Shown: positions 46,186 to 58,780 of the stretch, piece by piece
Layout: each line of letters begins with the position of its first letter
Position numbering within the stretch: position 1 is the first letter of the stretch
Assembly (NCBI RefSeq): GCF_033115175.1
Contig: NC_084827.1
Span: forward strand, 24,918,001-24,982,000
From: Lepus europaeus
Taxonomy: Eukaryota; Chordata; Mammalia; Lagomorpha; Leporidae
Reading direction: 5' to 3'
Length of the DNA: 64,000 nt
Made by a program: the position numbers and the translations under genes
The notes under the pieces: model-generated
Databases searched by the model: none
What the model was told of the DNA's origin: nothing
What the model saw: only the letters and a program-made list of their open reading frames with translations

Positions 46186-46787
46186 TCAATACGAGTCTTA
46201 GAAAGTCTCTAAAAACAGAAAGAAATTATAGAAAACAATAAAAGGAATTTATTAGAAGGATGTGAGGGTCATACAAATCTTATACAGGACACAGGACCGA
46301 AAAGGCTAACCTCATTTGCCAAGATAATAGCAAAAGAAAATAATGGCCAATCTCCTCAGCTAGTCACTGTAAGAAATGAATTATCTTTTGCATTTTTTTG
46401 TTTGTTTGTTAGAGAGCAACTCCTTTTGAAACACAAATTTCAGGGAGTAAAGATTTGCGTGGCCTCACTTGAGTTGCATATCCACCTGCTCAAAGGTGAG
46501 AGGACCTCTGGATTGACAGTCCCACCAAGTTTGCATACAACAAAGGGTGTAGCTCCCCAAGTGGCAATGGCAGTGCCATTACTAAAATAAGGGCGGTGCA
46601 TATGTACAGTACACACTGGTGACTCTGCCTGCCTTAGACGCTCTTCAGATGACAAACGAAAAACAAGGAAGCACTGCAGCAGCCATGGCCCAGGACATGT
46701 AATCAAAATGCCCTGTAGTTTCACACACTCAGAATTGCTAAATGGGAAGTACCTTAGTAAGACAGATCATTACTAGAAATTAAAAAA
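46186..46787. other. Intergenic, possible ancient repeat
   Basis: The text around GGATTGACAGTCCCACCAAG resembles an old mammalian repeat. A 94-codon minus-strand frame (46724-46440) has no recognised domain. Confidence 0.35.
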
Positions 46788-46816
46788 AACAAACAAACAA
46801 ACAAACAAAAAAAACC
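46788..46816 (+). repeat. (AAAC)n microsatellite
   Basis: Five or six AAAC units inside a longer A-rich run. Confidence 0.9.
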
Positions 46817-46894
46817 AGAAAATACACTTAAACTGTATCAACAAAATCTATGAAAATTGCTTTTTAATTTTTGCTTTGTTTATTTTCTCTTTTT

Positions 46895-47229
46895 TAAATT
46901 TTTTAAAAGATTCATTTATTTATTTGAAAGTCAGAGTTACACACAGAGACAGAAGGAGAGGCAGAGAGAGAGGTCTTCCATCCGCTGGTTCACTCCCCAA
47001 TTGGCCGCAACGGGCGGAGCTGCACTGGTCTGAAGCCAGGAGTCAGGAACTTCTTCTGGGTCTCCCACGCGGGTGCAGGGGCCCAAGGATTTGGGCCATC
47101 TTCTACTGCTTTCCCAGGCTATAGCAGAGAGCTGGATCAGAAGTGGAGCAGCTGAGTCTCGAACCGGCACCCATATGGGATGCTGGCACTGCAGGCGGCG
47201 GCTTTACCCGCTATGCCACAGCACCAGCC
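46895..47229 (-). mobile_element. C-SINE
   Basis: Minus strand, TTCATTTATTTATTTGAAAG tail side, GGGCCCAAGGATTTGGGCC core, head GCCACAGCACCAGCCC. Confidence 0.93.
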
Positions 47230-48641
47230 CGTACAACTAATTTTTCTAAATTCCTCACTTAGCATTTTCATACCAAGACTTCATCACTTATGAAAAAATA
47301 TGCTCAGCAATTTCATAATCAAAGAAAATAATTAAGATAAAAGAAAATACCTAAAGCTTTTGCTTAAACCATCTTCTAAAAAGTTTTTAAAATATAACTC
47401 AGTGAATTTTGTCCCACAAAAGACTTAAGTTAATATGGTACAACCATGCCACCTTCCAGGGATATAATTTAATCAAAAAATAAACTCAGGTTTCGTGGGG
47501 ATTTTAATGGAAATCATTTCTATTGAAAATTCTAATAAACCCCACATCTCTTACTGGGTTTTGAAAGTAACTGAAGGCAAACAGTTGATGTTTATGCTGT
47601 ATGTGGTGGTTTGGGAATACTGGTGTTCTATATTGCTATTTGAGGACAGATTTATATGCTTTGAAAATCAAGAGAAGAAAAGACAACAATTATTAACAAT
47701 AAAAAGCAAAAAGCTTTTAATATTTGAAAGAGTTCAGTGGCAAGTATAATTGGGAGCCCTTTTATAGTAGGTTAAATACCAACATAATGTCCCCAAGGAC
47801 AGAATGTAAGTTGTTAGAAATCCAAGGGCCTTTTCACTTAGGAATTATAGGCATAGAGGTTGAAGAGTGGGAAACCAAGAACCCAGCTGTTGAAGAAAGA
47901 AGTAACACAATGGGACAACAGCAAAAAACAAATGAAAGAAAGCATAGGAGTTGGCCTTGGAAAGCATATCTTAGGAAGTTAAAATAGCTTAAGGAAGAGT
48001 AAAATTGATAATAAATGAACCTAAACTAACAGGAGTGATAGAAAATCTCTAGACAATATGCAGGTCTGGGGAATAAATGTCCTTGGGACAATGTTTTCGC
48101 CTTACTAAGGAAGCAGGAAGGGTATATTGTTTGCTATTTTTAGAAATAAAGTAGTTTCAGTCATAGTCTTGGTTGAAATAAATATGAAGAATAAGAAAAA
48201 GCCTTGTACTCCTTTGGTATTGAGTGAGTTGAAATACGTACAATAGGCAATTGAACTACAAAAACAGTTATTTCCTTAAGTCTTAGTTTCTGATCAATTA
48301 TACATTAAAATTATTTCTTTTATTGCATAAATATTTGCTTTCTAATGGGTTTGTTTTGAAAGAGCAAACTATTTCATTAGCAGATATTAGTTTTCTGAAA
48401 TCTATAAAAACTAACAAGGAAGTTATGGGCAAATTATTCAGTAACAGACTCTAAGTCCCTTTATCACATTTCCCATAGAATTAATAGATATCCAATATTG
48501 TCAAGAGCAGTGATTTCACCACCTAATTAATGATTACATTTAAAACACTTGATGTGCAAAAATCCCTAATACATAGTTAATATTGTGCTGTCAATTTTTC
48601 ACCTTACCTATACTAACATGGTTTCTCTTTCCTATCCTTTC
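47230..48641. other. Intergenic, two unsupported short frames
   Basis: Frames of 84 and 87 codons at 47495-47749 and 47724-47987 overlap out of frame and show no domain. No CpG island, splice context or polyadenylation signal of note. Probably chance. Confidence 0.5.
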
Positions 48642-48830
48642 TTGGGCCCCTGCACTTACGTGTGAGACCTGGATAAAGCTCCTGGCTCCTGGCTTCAGCC
48701 TGGCCCAGCTCTGGTTGCAGCCATTTCAGGAATGCACCAGTGGTTGAAAGACAGCTCTGTCTCTCTCTCTCTCTCTCTGTCTCTCCCCCACTCTCTTCTC
48801 TAATTATTTCAAATAATAATAATAATAAAG
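48642..48830 (+). mobile_element. C-SINE, 5'-truncated
   Basis: Plus strand, starts at TTGGGCCCCTGCACTTACG and ends in (AAT)n. Immediately followed by another plus SINE. Confidence 0.88.
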
Positions 48831-48837
48831 AACGTTC

Positions 48838-49172
48838 CTGGGGCCAGCATTGTAGCATAGCGGGTAAAGCTGCCACCTGAGACACTGACATCCCTATGGG
48901 CACTTGTTTGTTTCTCAGTTGTTCCACTTCTGATCCAGCTCCCTGCCAATGGCCTGGGAAAAGCAGCATAAGAAGGTTCAACTGTTTAGGCTCCTGCATG
49001 CACATGACAGACCTGGAAGAAGCTCCTGGCTTCTGGCTTGGGCCTGGCCCAGCCCTGGCTGTTGCAGCCATCTGGAGGGTGAACTGTCAGATGGAAGACT
49101 GTGTATGTGTGTATGTGTGTTTCCCTCTCTCCCTGTAACTTTTTCAAAAAATAAATACATCTTAAAAAAAAG
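48838..49172 (+). mobile_element. C-SINE
   Basis: Plus strand, GGGGCCAGCATTGTAGCATA head, (TGTA/TG)n in place of (CT)n near 49100, AAATAAATACATC tail. Diverged flanking duplication AAGAACGTTCCT / AAGAATGATCCT. Confidence 0.9.
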
Positions 49173-49351
49173 AATGATCCTTAATTACTTATGATTTCCA
49201 ACTGTTAAAAATTTGTTGAAATTTTGGCAGTAAAATTTCTTGAAAACTGATAAAACACTTCATGTCCATATTTATTTCAAACAAAAAAACACACAACATT
49301 TTTATGTTTTATCTTTGAACCTTACAATCACGTAATGATGGACAAAATTCC

Positions 49352-49671
49352 TTTTAAGATTTTATTTATTTATTTGAAAGAGTTAAACAGAGAGGAGAGC
49401 CAGAGAGAGAGAGGTCTTTCATCCACTGGTTCACTCCCCAACTGGCTGCAATGGCCAGAGCCGCGCTGATCCCAAGCCAGGAGCCAGGAGCTTCTCCCAG
49501 GTCTCCCATGCAGGTGCAGGGGCCTAAGGACTTGAGCCATCTTCTACTGCTTTCCCAGGCCATAGCAGAGAGCTGGATTGGAAGTGGAACAGCCAAGTCT
49601 CAAACCAGTGCCCATATGGGATGGCGACGCTTCAAGCCAGGGCATTAACTTGCTGTACCACAGCACTGAGT
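49352..49671 (-). mobile_element. C-SINE
   Basis: Minus strand, GATTTTATTTATTTATTTG tail side, GGGGCCTAAGGACTTGAGCC core, head ACCACAGCACTGAG. Confidence 0.9.
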
Positions 49672-49769
49672 GACTTTTTAAAATATGTCTTGGAAAATCT
49701 AAGTTTCTTTAGAAAATTAGTTGTTTTCTCACTCATGGTTAAAAACTTGGAGAAACATTAAATGGTGCC

Positions 49770-50040
49770 TCAAGGTGGGCATGTGGCCTAATGGTTAAGA
49801 TACCTGCATATGATTGGCTGCTGAATCCAGCTTCCTGCTAATGGGAATCCCGGGACCCAGTGATAATGGCCCAGGCTGCTGAGTACCAGCCATCCACATG
49901 AGAGGACTGTATTGAGTTCCTGGCTCCTCTTGTAGGCATTTGCGGAGTAAACCAGTGGATGGGAGTCTCTCTCTCTCTCTTTCTATTTCTCTCACTCTCT
50001 CTTTCTCCTTTCCTTCTGTGAAATAAATGAACAAAAAATG
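49770..50040 (+). mobile_element. C-SINE, old, internally shortened
   Basis: Plus strand, GTGGGCATGTGGCCTAATGG head, CT-rich tract about 49968-50010, AAATAAATGAAC tail. The core is diverged. Confidence 0.78.
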
Positions 50041-50181
50041 TCTAAATATGCCTGTTTCTCCTTACCCCAAAATATCTACTAACAACTATTTGTCATCACC
50101 ACAAAGATGAGCAAACTTGAACAGCTGTCTGTTTTGTAAATTTAAAAAAGTTAACATCCTAAATTCAATGGCTCTAGAAAC

Positions 50182-50227
50182 TTACAATAAAATAAATTTA
50201 CAATAAAATAAATTTACAATAAAATAA
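50182..50227 (+). repeat. 16-bp tandem repeat, ~2.9 copies
   Basis: The unit TTACAATAAAATAAAT repeats almost three times without interruption, outside any SINE. Confidence 0.9.
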
Positions 50228-50299
50228 CTATTGAATTTCCTTGTTACAAATTATTTTCATGGTCATTTCCTATGTCATTATAAAGTGCTTAAGATACTG

Positions 50300-50632
50300 T
50301 CAGTGATGGCATTGTGACACAGTGGATTTAGTTGTCACTTGCAGCAGCAGCAACACATATCAGAGTGCCTGGGTTCTAGTTCCAGATGTTCTACTTCCAA
50401 TCCAGCCTCCTGTTAATGAGCCTGGGAAGTCAGCAGAAGATGGCCCAGGTGCTTGGGTCCCTGTCACTAAGTGGGAGAACAAGATGGAGTTCCTGGCTTC
50501 TGGCTTCAGCTTGGCCCAGCCCTGTTTTTTTGCAGCCATTTGGAGAGTGAACTAGCAGATGGAATAGCTCTCATTCTGTCTGTCTGTCTGTGTTGCTCTG
50601 CCTTTCAAATAAATAAATACGTAATTTTTAAA
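50300..50632 (+). mobile_element. C-SINE, old
   Basis: Plus strand, GATGGCATTGTGACACAGTG head, GCTTGGGTCCCTGTCAC core, (TCTG)n, AAATAAATAAATACG tail. Confidence 0.85.
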
Positions 50633-50847
50633 GGATACTACCACTCTTAAATCATTAGTTTAGGAACACTGGAACAAATCATGAACTTCATTTTCAGGTA
50701 TCGTAGTCCTCCAACTATTCAAGACAGATTCGTTCAGAATTACTGTAGACTGTCCCTGAGTATCAGGCTGTGCTTTGAGGCAGGATTTATAGACTAAAGT
50801 TTGTCATTCTTCCTGGTTAACATTTTCAATGCCATCTCATGATTTTT

Positions 50848-51168
50848 TTTTAAAGACTTCATTTATTTATTTGAAAGGTAGAGTTGAAGACAGAGGAAGA
50901 GACAGAGAGAAAGTTTCTCCAACCACTGGTTCACTCTCCAAATGACTACAATGGCTGGAGCTGGGTCGATCCAAAGCCAGGAGCCAGGAGTTCTTCCAGG
51001 TCTCCCATGCAGGTGCAGGGGCCCAAACACTTGGGCCATCTTCTATTGCTTTCCCAGGCCATAGCAGAGAGCTAGATCGGAAGAGGAGCAGCTGGGACAC
51101 AAATGTGCCCATATGGGATGCCAGTGCCGCAGGCGTAGGTTTAGCCTACTCCACCACAGCATCGGCTC
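50848..51168 (-). mobile_element. C-SINE
   Basis: Minus strand, TTCATTTATTTATTTGAAAG tail side, GGGGCCCAAACACTTGGGCC core, head CCACAGCATCGGCTC. Confidence 0.92.
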
Positions 51169-51588
51169 TAATTCTTAAATTTCTTATTATTTGATGGCCA
51201 GAACTATAAAGTTTCCTAAAAGCCAGGGTTGCCACACGTTTTCTGTATTTGAGGCTTTGTGAGGTGTAAGGTAGCATCAGAGCAGTCATAGATAATATAT
51301 AAAAGAAAGTGAATAACTGTGTTCCAAGAATACTTTTTTAAAAACCGGCAACAGGACCACTTGACCCCTGGACATATTTAGTTACCCAGGCCCTAAATAT
51401 TTATAGAATCTTAGTACATTCTATATTCTAATAACCAGAGATAGTATAGTTTCCAATGTTGGAATATGAATGAGAATTTCACTGCCTCTTGCCTCATCAC
51501 AGCCTGATAACCAATTTGAAATAATTCAATTTTCTGGAAGATCTGTGGCCTATAACCACCTCCATGGTACAAACTTCAGAAACACTTA

Positions 51589-51912
51589 GGGGGCTGATGC
51601 TGTGGTACAGTAGGTTATGCCTCCGCCTACAGTGCCATCATCCCACATTGGCACTGGTTCAAATCCCGGATATTCCACTTCTGATCCAGATCCTTGCTAA
51701 TGTGCCTGGGAAAGCAGGGGAGGATGGCTCAAGTGCTTGGGCCCCTGCACCCATGTTGGAGACCTGGAAGAAACTCCTGTCATCTGGCTTCATACTGGCC
51801 CAACTCCAGCCACTGCAGCCATTTGGGGAGTGAACCAGTGGATGCAAGCCCTGTCTGTCTCTCCCTCTCTCTGTCTATAACCCTGTCTCTCAAATAAAAT
51901 TTTTTAAAAAGA
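51589..51912 (+). mobile_element. C-SINE
   Basis: Plus strand, GGGGGCTGATGCTGTGGTAC head, GCTTGGGCCCCTGCACCC core, AAATAAAATTTTTTAAAA tail. Confidence 0.92.
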
Positions 51913-53611
51913 AAAAGGATCACTTTTTATTTCCAGTTGTACACAACAGAAATTTATTGGAAGGATATTGTGAGACTCACAAGTTGCTCATTTCTCAAGC
52001 AGTCAGCTCTCTTAAACCATCTCTCTACTGCACTTGATATTGTGCTAGTTCATTGCATAAAATAAAATTATGCTGCAATGATCTAAACAGCAGGTAGATG
52101 CAAGTATATCAAATACTTCATCAAGTGATTAATTCCAGATTACAGTATTTACAGATTACATTAATTACAAATACCATCAAATACAGGATACCTCAGGGAC
52201 ATTTCTGGGAGTCTGTTTTAATGCATATATCTCTTTCCAAACAAAGGACATTTTACTATTCTTTCTAAGACTTCAGTAACAATGAGCCTTTTTGGATGGT
52301 TATGGGACATAACTGAGTCCCTTGTTTCAACCTGTGTATCCAGTGATAATTCAATTTTTATCTTGGAGTTGAGAGCAAAAGGTGCCTTGTGGAGGTGAAG
52401 TGGTCTACCAATTGTCCCTCACAACACAATGTATCTCATGGTGCTTGGAGAGTCTAAGGAAGATTGGGTTGTCTCATAGACTTACATTTAAACAGGAAAC
52501 TGTGACAGTGTGACACATTCTACTTATGTGTGTCATAACATTGTAATGTGCAAGCATGTAGATAGCATCATTGTGTAGGAACTGAATCAACATGCAAGTC
52601 AGTTCTGATGCTTGTGATAGCATTCCTCCTTCATCAATTCAATGTCTCAGTAATTGAATATAAACACACAATAGCTTTAGATGAAGAGTACCAAGGTGAA
52701 CGAAGTAGCAAGATATCATTATTTATATCTTCCCATCTTAAGGAAGGAAAACTGGAAATGTGTGACAGTGAGTACGTGACTTGATTTGTAAATCACTTGT
52801 TCAAGTTAGTTAAGATGTTATCTTAGTTGAGAATATTTTAGTTGCAGGTAACAGAAAACTCATGGAAAAAACAGAAAAGGGGAATGAATTTATACAAGCC
52901 AGCGAAGTATTTCTCCAAATCCAGAGATGAGAAGTGAAAGTGGGCCTTACAGAGGACAAAAACTAGGGAATGTAAAGTTATCAGGCTCACAGGCTACTCT
53001 TGTTGGTATCCCCTTCTCTAGGGAGCACAGCTCATCTCTTCTTTATGTTGGTTCTACTTCATTCTGCTTTCTCTTCCACGTACACAGAAAATGTTGCCTC
53101 CCATTACTTGAGTGTGTGTGTGTGTGTACACATACACTAAGTTGATGCACTCAGTATACACTAATATTTATAGTGAGTGATTCCCAGATTCCAGGATACA
53201 GTTTTGACTGACATGTACTCCTGGTCCAATCTATGGCAAGAGGACTTGATCAGAAAATATGAACATGGACATGGCTATCCTTGCTTGGGATATATATCAG
53301 TTTTAAAGAAGAGTAGGTATATATTACAGGAAAATATAGAGCAGTAAAGATGATACATATGGAATCTAGTTATCAGCAAATAATCTGAAAAGTAGTAATG
53401 CACAGAAACTGAATAGGAAAAGTACAGACAAGAAGAATTTGAAACTATGATATACGTGTTGCCATCTCTGAAGGAGACAAGGAACTTAGGGCCTTCTAGC
53501 AAATAATATAGTACTTGTCCTTGACTATTTGCTAGGAAATCAATTTCTCATTCTTTCTCTGCTGTTTTTATTTTTTAAGCAAGCCCAAGGTGCTATCCCA
53601 AGTTTCATTTC
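51913..53611. other. Intergenic; probable ancient repeat at 52820-53115
   Basis: No SINE for 1.7 kb. The segment starting near GTTGCAGGTAACAGAAAACT reads like a widespread ancient repeat, and a short (TG)n lies at 53112-53126. No gene. Confidence 0.45.
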
Positions 53612-53680
53612 TTTTTTTTTTATTATTTATTATTTGAAGGCCAGTGTTTTATATATATATATGTGTGTGTGTGTGTGTAT

Positions 53681-53716
<36 letters not shown>

Positions 53717-53997
53717 AGAGAGACAGAGAGACAAAGAGATCTTCCATCAGTTGGTTCACACCCTAAGTGGCCACAATGGCCAGCATGGAGCCAGGCTGAA
53801 AGCAGGAGCCAGGAGCCTCTTCCTGGTCCAGTTGGGGTGGCAGAGGCCCAAGCACTTGGGCCATGCTCCGTTACTTTTCACAGGCCATTAACAGGGAGCT
53901 GAATAGGAAGTGGATTGGCCAGAACATGAACTGGCATCCATATAGGATGTCAGCATTGTGGATGGCAGCTTTACCCACTACATCACAGTGTCGGCCA
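53612..53997 (-). mobile_element. C-SINE split by a (TA)/(TG) microsatellite
   Basis: Minus strand: T-run and TTATTATTTGAAGGCCAG, then (TA)n(TG)n...(TA)n at 53650-53715, then the normal body, ending with head CACAGTGTCGGCCA. Confidence 0.85.
53650..53715. repeat. (TA)n/(TG)n compound microsatellite
   Basis: Alternating purine-pyrimidine for about 65 bases, interrupted only by TATCCA. It replaces the purine tract of the SINE. Confidence 0.92.
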
Positions 53998-55199
53998 CCT
54001 CTGCTGTTTTATATTTAGGCACCTGACTACCACAATACACATGAGCTTTTGCAGAATACTGGAGGATTAAATAGAGAAGTTATGAAGGGTTTCCACTTAT
54101 GTCTTTCCTAAGTGGATTTCCTCCTCCATGGTCCCGGTTTCCACTGAACAGATCAGCTATGATTCCACCTTCTCCCACTGTTCCTCCAGCCTCAAGGTTA
54201 TAGTGACTTTCTACTGTGCCTAATCTCTGGGTTTGTTCACTGTCCTCTATTTTTCAGAATTCCTATTGTCTTGAAAACAATTTCCTGGATTTAAATTCAT
54301 TGCATTTCTGATCAATACAACCTTTGAGGGATGTTGATGCCGAGGTTTCTCTGAAGTCTCAGGCACTACTGAGTTAGAGCTGAGAACAAAAATCTAAAAA
54401 CGCTTCTAAATGCTTCAGGGACTTAGAAACTACTCTGGCTGCAAATCAAGTCAAGATTCAGTGAAGATCAAGCAAACAAAAATAATTGTTTGACTTTGAT
54501 AAAAGTATATTTTAGATCTAAGTATTGTTCTCCGTTAAATATTTGTTAGTATTTCCTTTCCTGCAAAGCTGAGCAGTAACTGAGGCTCTTCACTTGTAGT
54601 ATATGAATCAGGGCTGTCACTAGTCTGTTTATCACTATGGTACGAATTAGCAAAAGGTGTCTCCTCTGGGTGCCAGGGCCCACGATTGGACTAAAAGAGT
54701 ATAAACTAGGTTCAGCTTACACAATTCTAGAAGCTATCATTTGGCATGCTGTTAGCACAAAGAAAAAATCCTGGATTTAGAGCTCTTCTAAAGAAACCAC
54801 ACCATTGCTGTGTCTGCTCAATCCCCTTGACCAGTTCATGTACCATCTCCTAACTGCTGAGAGCGCTTCCTGCCAAAGGCTCACAGCTGCTGCTTTCTCC
54901 AGAAACTTGACAAAACATTTCCCTACCTCCCCAAAAGTCGGGCTGAGCTTCTTGCTGCAGGATGATATTTCTGTAGAGTGATTTACGCTCCCTACTCTCA
55001 CTTCCTGTGGATCAGGTTATTTACACGTTAGTATGTATAGGGTGCATATAAATATGGCTGCGTAGTTTGACCTATGATTCTTGAATTTTCTTTATGTCCT
55101 ATCTACCATTTACTTACAAGCCAGTGCCTGGCAAGCTTTGTAGCCTATAACATATGTTGTAATGTGGTTTGTAATGTACATTGTTTCATACATTATTTC

Positions 55200-55360
55200 A
55201 ATTTTCCTTCCTACAATATCCCCATGAGATACATATTTTCTCCTTTGTATAGATGAGAAAAAATGAGGTACAGTGAAGGTAAGCAATCTGACCACTGCAG
55301 AGCTGCGGTTCAACAAAGTCTAACCATGTTTGCATTATTTTCATTACACCATATCATGGT
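55200..55360 (-). mobile_element. MIR SINE fossil
   Basis: ATATCCCCATGAGATACATA, then TATAGATGAGAAAAAATGAG and GGTAAGCAATCTGACCACTG give a decayed MIR reverse complement. Confidence 0.6.
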
Positions 55361-56039
55361 GGCTCTCAACGAAATTTTTAGACACATTTAAACAACAGCT
55401 GTTGCTATGTAACAAACCAAATATATCCACATATTGTTTTATGCCTTTTTGCCTTTCCATTTCAGGCATAGGTGAATGAGGACTTTGAACTACATAATTG
55501 CTAAGGTCCCTGCCAGCTCTAACACACTGATTCTAAATAAAGATATTGAGTTGAATGACTCCTAAAGAAGGAACAAGGAATTTATTCTAATGTGACCACT
55601 GACTCTAGCTAAATTGAATGTTTAATATTTTTCCTCATCTTTAAAAAAAGAAACAAAAAGCAATGGATAACATTCTCAACCATAAGAAATTGAATTGTAA
55701 CTGATTTAATAATGATCAAGTATTATGCAATCTAGAGTTGAATATAAATAATATGTATTATATCCATAATTTCATGAAACTAGTGACTAATCCATTTTTT
55801 CTTACTGTGAGGTAATTAAAAGCAGAATTTTTATGTGTAGAAATTTTAGCTCTTACTAATCCATCTTCCAATAGAGTTCAGTTTATGTTACATTCATTTC
55901 CAGGAAGTATTTGTATAGCAAAAAAATATAGTATTGTTTATGATGTTATACACTGCCTTTTGCTCATTATGTCCTAAGACGCTCGATTTTTTAAGTCTAA
56001 AAAACATAGGAATGAGTAGGTAATTTGGAGCTGAGTCAA

Positions 56040-56175
56040 TTATTAATTCATTCCTTTCATTTCACAAATAAGTAAGTTGAAGCATGCAGAGGTTGAGTGA
56101 CTTTACTAAGATTACATGACTAGTTATTATCAGAACTTAGATTGGATCAGTGAAATGCTGCTCAATCCAGGGGCT
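56040..56175 (-). mobile_element. MIR SINE fossil
   Basis: TTTCACAAATAAGTAAGTTG followed by GAGGTTGAGTGACTTTACTA and ACATGACTAGTTATTATCAG reads as MIR on the minus strand. Confidence 0.6.
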
Positions 56176-56404
56176 CTTTTGCCAGTCGTGAATAATGAAG
56201 ACATTCTGCTTACAGAATCTACCCTATCTAGCTTTTAAACTGACAAGAATAAATCTCAGTGGGTTCACTACCAGTACCCTCCAAAACAAGGTAGGTGGTA
56301 CAGATATAGTCTATGTAATGCTATATGCCTTATATGCTTGGGGAAGGAAAGGAAGGTTGGAGGTAGTGGTAAATTTAGTCCCTTGGATGTTCTCTGAAGA
56401 TCAG

Positions 56405-56482
56405 TCCATCAGAATCACCAGGAGGGCTTATTAGAGCATACATTCATTGATGATTCCTATTCCCAGATTTCTTGTTTAGGTC
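56405..56482. mobile_element. MER5-like hAT transposon fragment
   Basis: ATCAGAATCACCAGGAGGGC followed by CCCAGATTTCTTGTTTAGG matches the MER5-type core. It is cut off on the right by a minus-strand SINE at 56483. Confidence 0.6.
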
Positions 56483-56748
56483 AAGAGTTGCAGAGAGATC
56501 TTTCATCTGTTAGTTCAAATGGCAGCAATGGCTGGAGCTTGGCCAATTCAAAGCCAGGAGCCAGGAGCTTCTTTTGGGTCCTCACATGGCTGAAGGGGCC
56601 CAAGCACTTGGGCCATTTTCTGTTGCTTTCTCAGGTGCATTAACAGGGAGCTGGATTGGAAGTGGAGCAACTGGGATACGAACCAAGAGCCATAAGGGAT
56701 GCTTGGAACCCAGGCGTAGCTTTGACCACTACACCACAGTGCTGGCCT
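56483..56748 (-). mobile_element. C-SINE, tail missing
   Basis: Minus strand body GAGTTGCAGAGAGATCTTTC to head CCACAGTGCTGGCC, inserted in a MER5-like fragment. Confidence 0.85.
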
Positions 56749-57381
56749 CTCAATATGAAATTCTATACATCAAACTATTAGCCAAGGGTGAGATTAGAAT
56801 TAACATTGTTAGATAAGGAAAGTTCTCAAAAATTTTATTTCCTGCGTATTATTCTTAGGAAATCATTAAAGAACTGTCATTGCCAAACATATACAAAAGA
56901 AATTGTAGATATTCTAAGTATCTAAAAGATAAATGACATCATATCCAAGAAACAGAAGGTTTATAACAGAAAGCAGGAGAAGGGAAATCCCAGGATAATC
57001 ACTAAATACGATTCCATACAATAGCACTGTAGCCACCATTCAGATGAACACGGGCTGATAGAGGGCTCTGGGAGAGACACACAAAAAAAGTGCATCTGTT
57101 TGACAGGTTGATTATGTACTGGGGAGGGATTTCATACCTGTTAAATAATACAGAGAGATGGAGAGGGGTTTATAGCTGTTAAATTATATAGAAATGAAAA
57201 AAATTAAAGGAAATGTTGGTGGAATTATTGGGGGTCCACAAACTTTGAAGAATGTAATCATAGTACAATACTTGACTAATTAGAGAATAACATTCTGAAT
57301 GCTAATGTTTTAAACACTTCTTAAGCTAAAACTATATTACAGGAGGATCAAAGGAGAAGTAAGTGGCAGTTAAGATACATC

Positions 57382-57650
57382 TTGGGGATGGTTTGTGGTG
57401 TAGCCAGCTGACACTGCCTGCGACACCAGCATCCATATGGGTGCCAGTTCGAGTCTTAGCTGTTGCACTTCCAATCTAGCTCCCTGCTAATGCTCTTGGG
57501 AGAGAAGTGGAAGCTGGTACAAGTACTTAGGTCCCTGTACCCATATGGGAGATCCAGAAGAAGCCATGGCCATAGCAGCTATTTGGGGAATGAATCAATG
57601 GGATGGAAAATCTCTCTCTCTTTAATTCTGCCTTTCAAATAAATAATTTT
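57382..57650 (+). mobile_element. C-SINE, internally shortened
   Basis: Plus strand, GGGATGGTTTGTGGTGTAGC head, shortened body with AAGTACTTAGGTCCCTGTAC, AAATAAATAATTTTT tail. Confidence 0.85.
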
Positions 57651-58329
57651 TAAAAGATAAATCTTCACAATTTATAATAGGAAGTTAACAGCTATGTTTT
57701 AAATTGATTAGTAAATACACAGAAATGGCATATTATTTATAAATATACATATAAAACCAGAAGAAATAGATCAAGAGCTCAAAGTAGATGTTTCTGAAGA
57801 CAGCAAATGGGAATGCAGGAAAGAGTATGGACATTTTATGTTTTGTAGCACCAATCAACTTTTGAAATCCTGTATATTTATCACTTTATAAAATAAAAAT
57901 TGACTTTAGAAAACATATGATAGATCATATTCTTTACCCCAATACTACTAGTGAAATAATAAGGTCATGTGACATCTTTAAATTATTCCAAGTATCCAAG
58001 CTATCTGCTCACCTACACTGAAGAGTAACCTTGAACACATTATAATAAAGTCAAAGGTATTCATTTGGAACATTAAACTAAGAGCCATCAAATATATATT
58101 AAAGAGCTGTGGCTAGAATACCAGTAAGTGGAAGCCTTGGGATCTGACATACAGAATTTTTGAAATCATTTCTTGAATAAAGGTAGGTATTAAGTATCTG
58201 GAGACTTAGTCATATATTGTTAGGAACTCACTGGTAATTCACTAGCATGAATAACAATTCAGTTTTTCAATAATAAAAAATCAGAATGAGTTGTAAATAA
58301 GCTAATAATTCCTTAAAATGTAAACCCCA

Positions 58330-58698
58330 GGCTGGCACTGCGGCTCAACAGGCTAATCCTCTGCCTGTGGTGCCAGCACCCCGGGGTTTTAGACCCGCTT
58401 GGGGCACCGGATTCTGTCCCGGTCGCTCCTCTTCCTGTCCAGCTCTCTGCTATGGCCCAGGAGTGCAGTGGAGGATGGCCCAAGTTCTTGGGCCCTGCAC
58501 TCGAGTGGGAGACCAGGAGAAGCACCTGGCTCCTGGCTTCGGATCAGCATGGTGCGCCGGCTGCAGAACGCTGGCCGCAGCGGCCATTGGGGGGGTGAAC
58601 CAATAGAAAAGGAAGACCTTTCTCTCTCTCTCTCTCTCTCTCACTGTCCACTCTGCCTGCCAAAAAAATAAAAAATAAAAAATAAAATAAAATAAAAT
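58330..58698 (+). mobile_element. C-SINE with (AAAAT)n tail
   Basis: Plus strand, GGCTGGCACTGCGGCTCAAC head, tail grown into (AAAAT)n (about 58664-58698). Target duplication AAAATGTAAACCCCA at 58315-58329 and 58699-58713. Confidence 0.95.
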
Positions 58699-58749
58699 AA
58701 AATGTAAACCCCAAAGAGCCTTTATGCTTAAAATAATCTTTAAAGGGAG

Positions 58750-58780
58750 AGCAAAAAAAAAAAAAAATTTTTTTTTTGCT
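58750..58780. repeat. A15-T10 palindrome
   Basis: AGC, then 15 A, then 10 T, then GCT: a perfect short-armed palindrome in otherwise ordinary sequence. Confidence 0.9.

Larger units (their letters stand above)
53998..56404. other. Repeat-poor intergenic stretch
   Basis: Apart from MIR fossils at 55200 and 56040, the sequence is apparently unique. The block 54640-55020 is more GC-balanced than its surroundings and could be a conserved noncoding element. A 74-codon minus-strand frame there is unsupported. Confidence 0.4.

Noticed and set aside
47495-47987. Two overlapping plus-strand frames of 84 and 87 codons
   Set aside because: They overlap out of frame, lack any recognisable motif and sit in AT-rich DNA without gene context.
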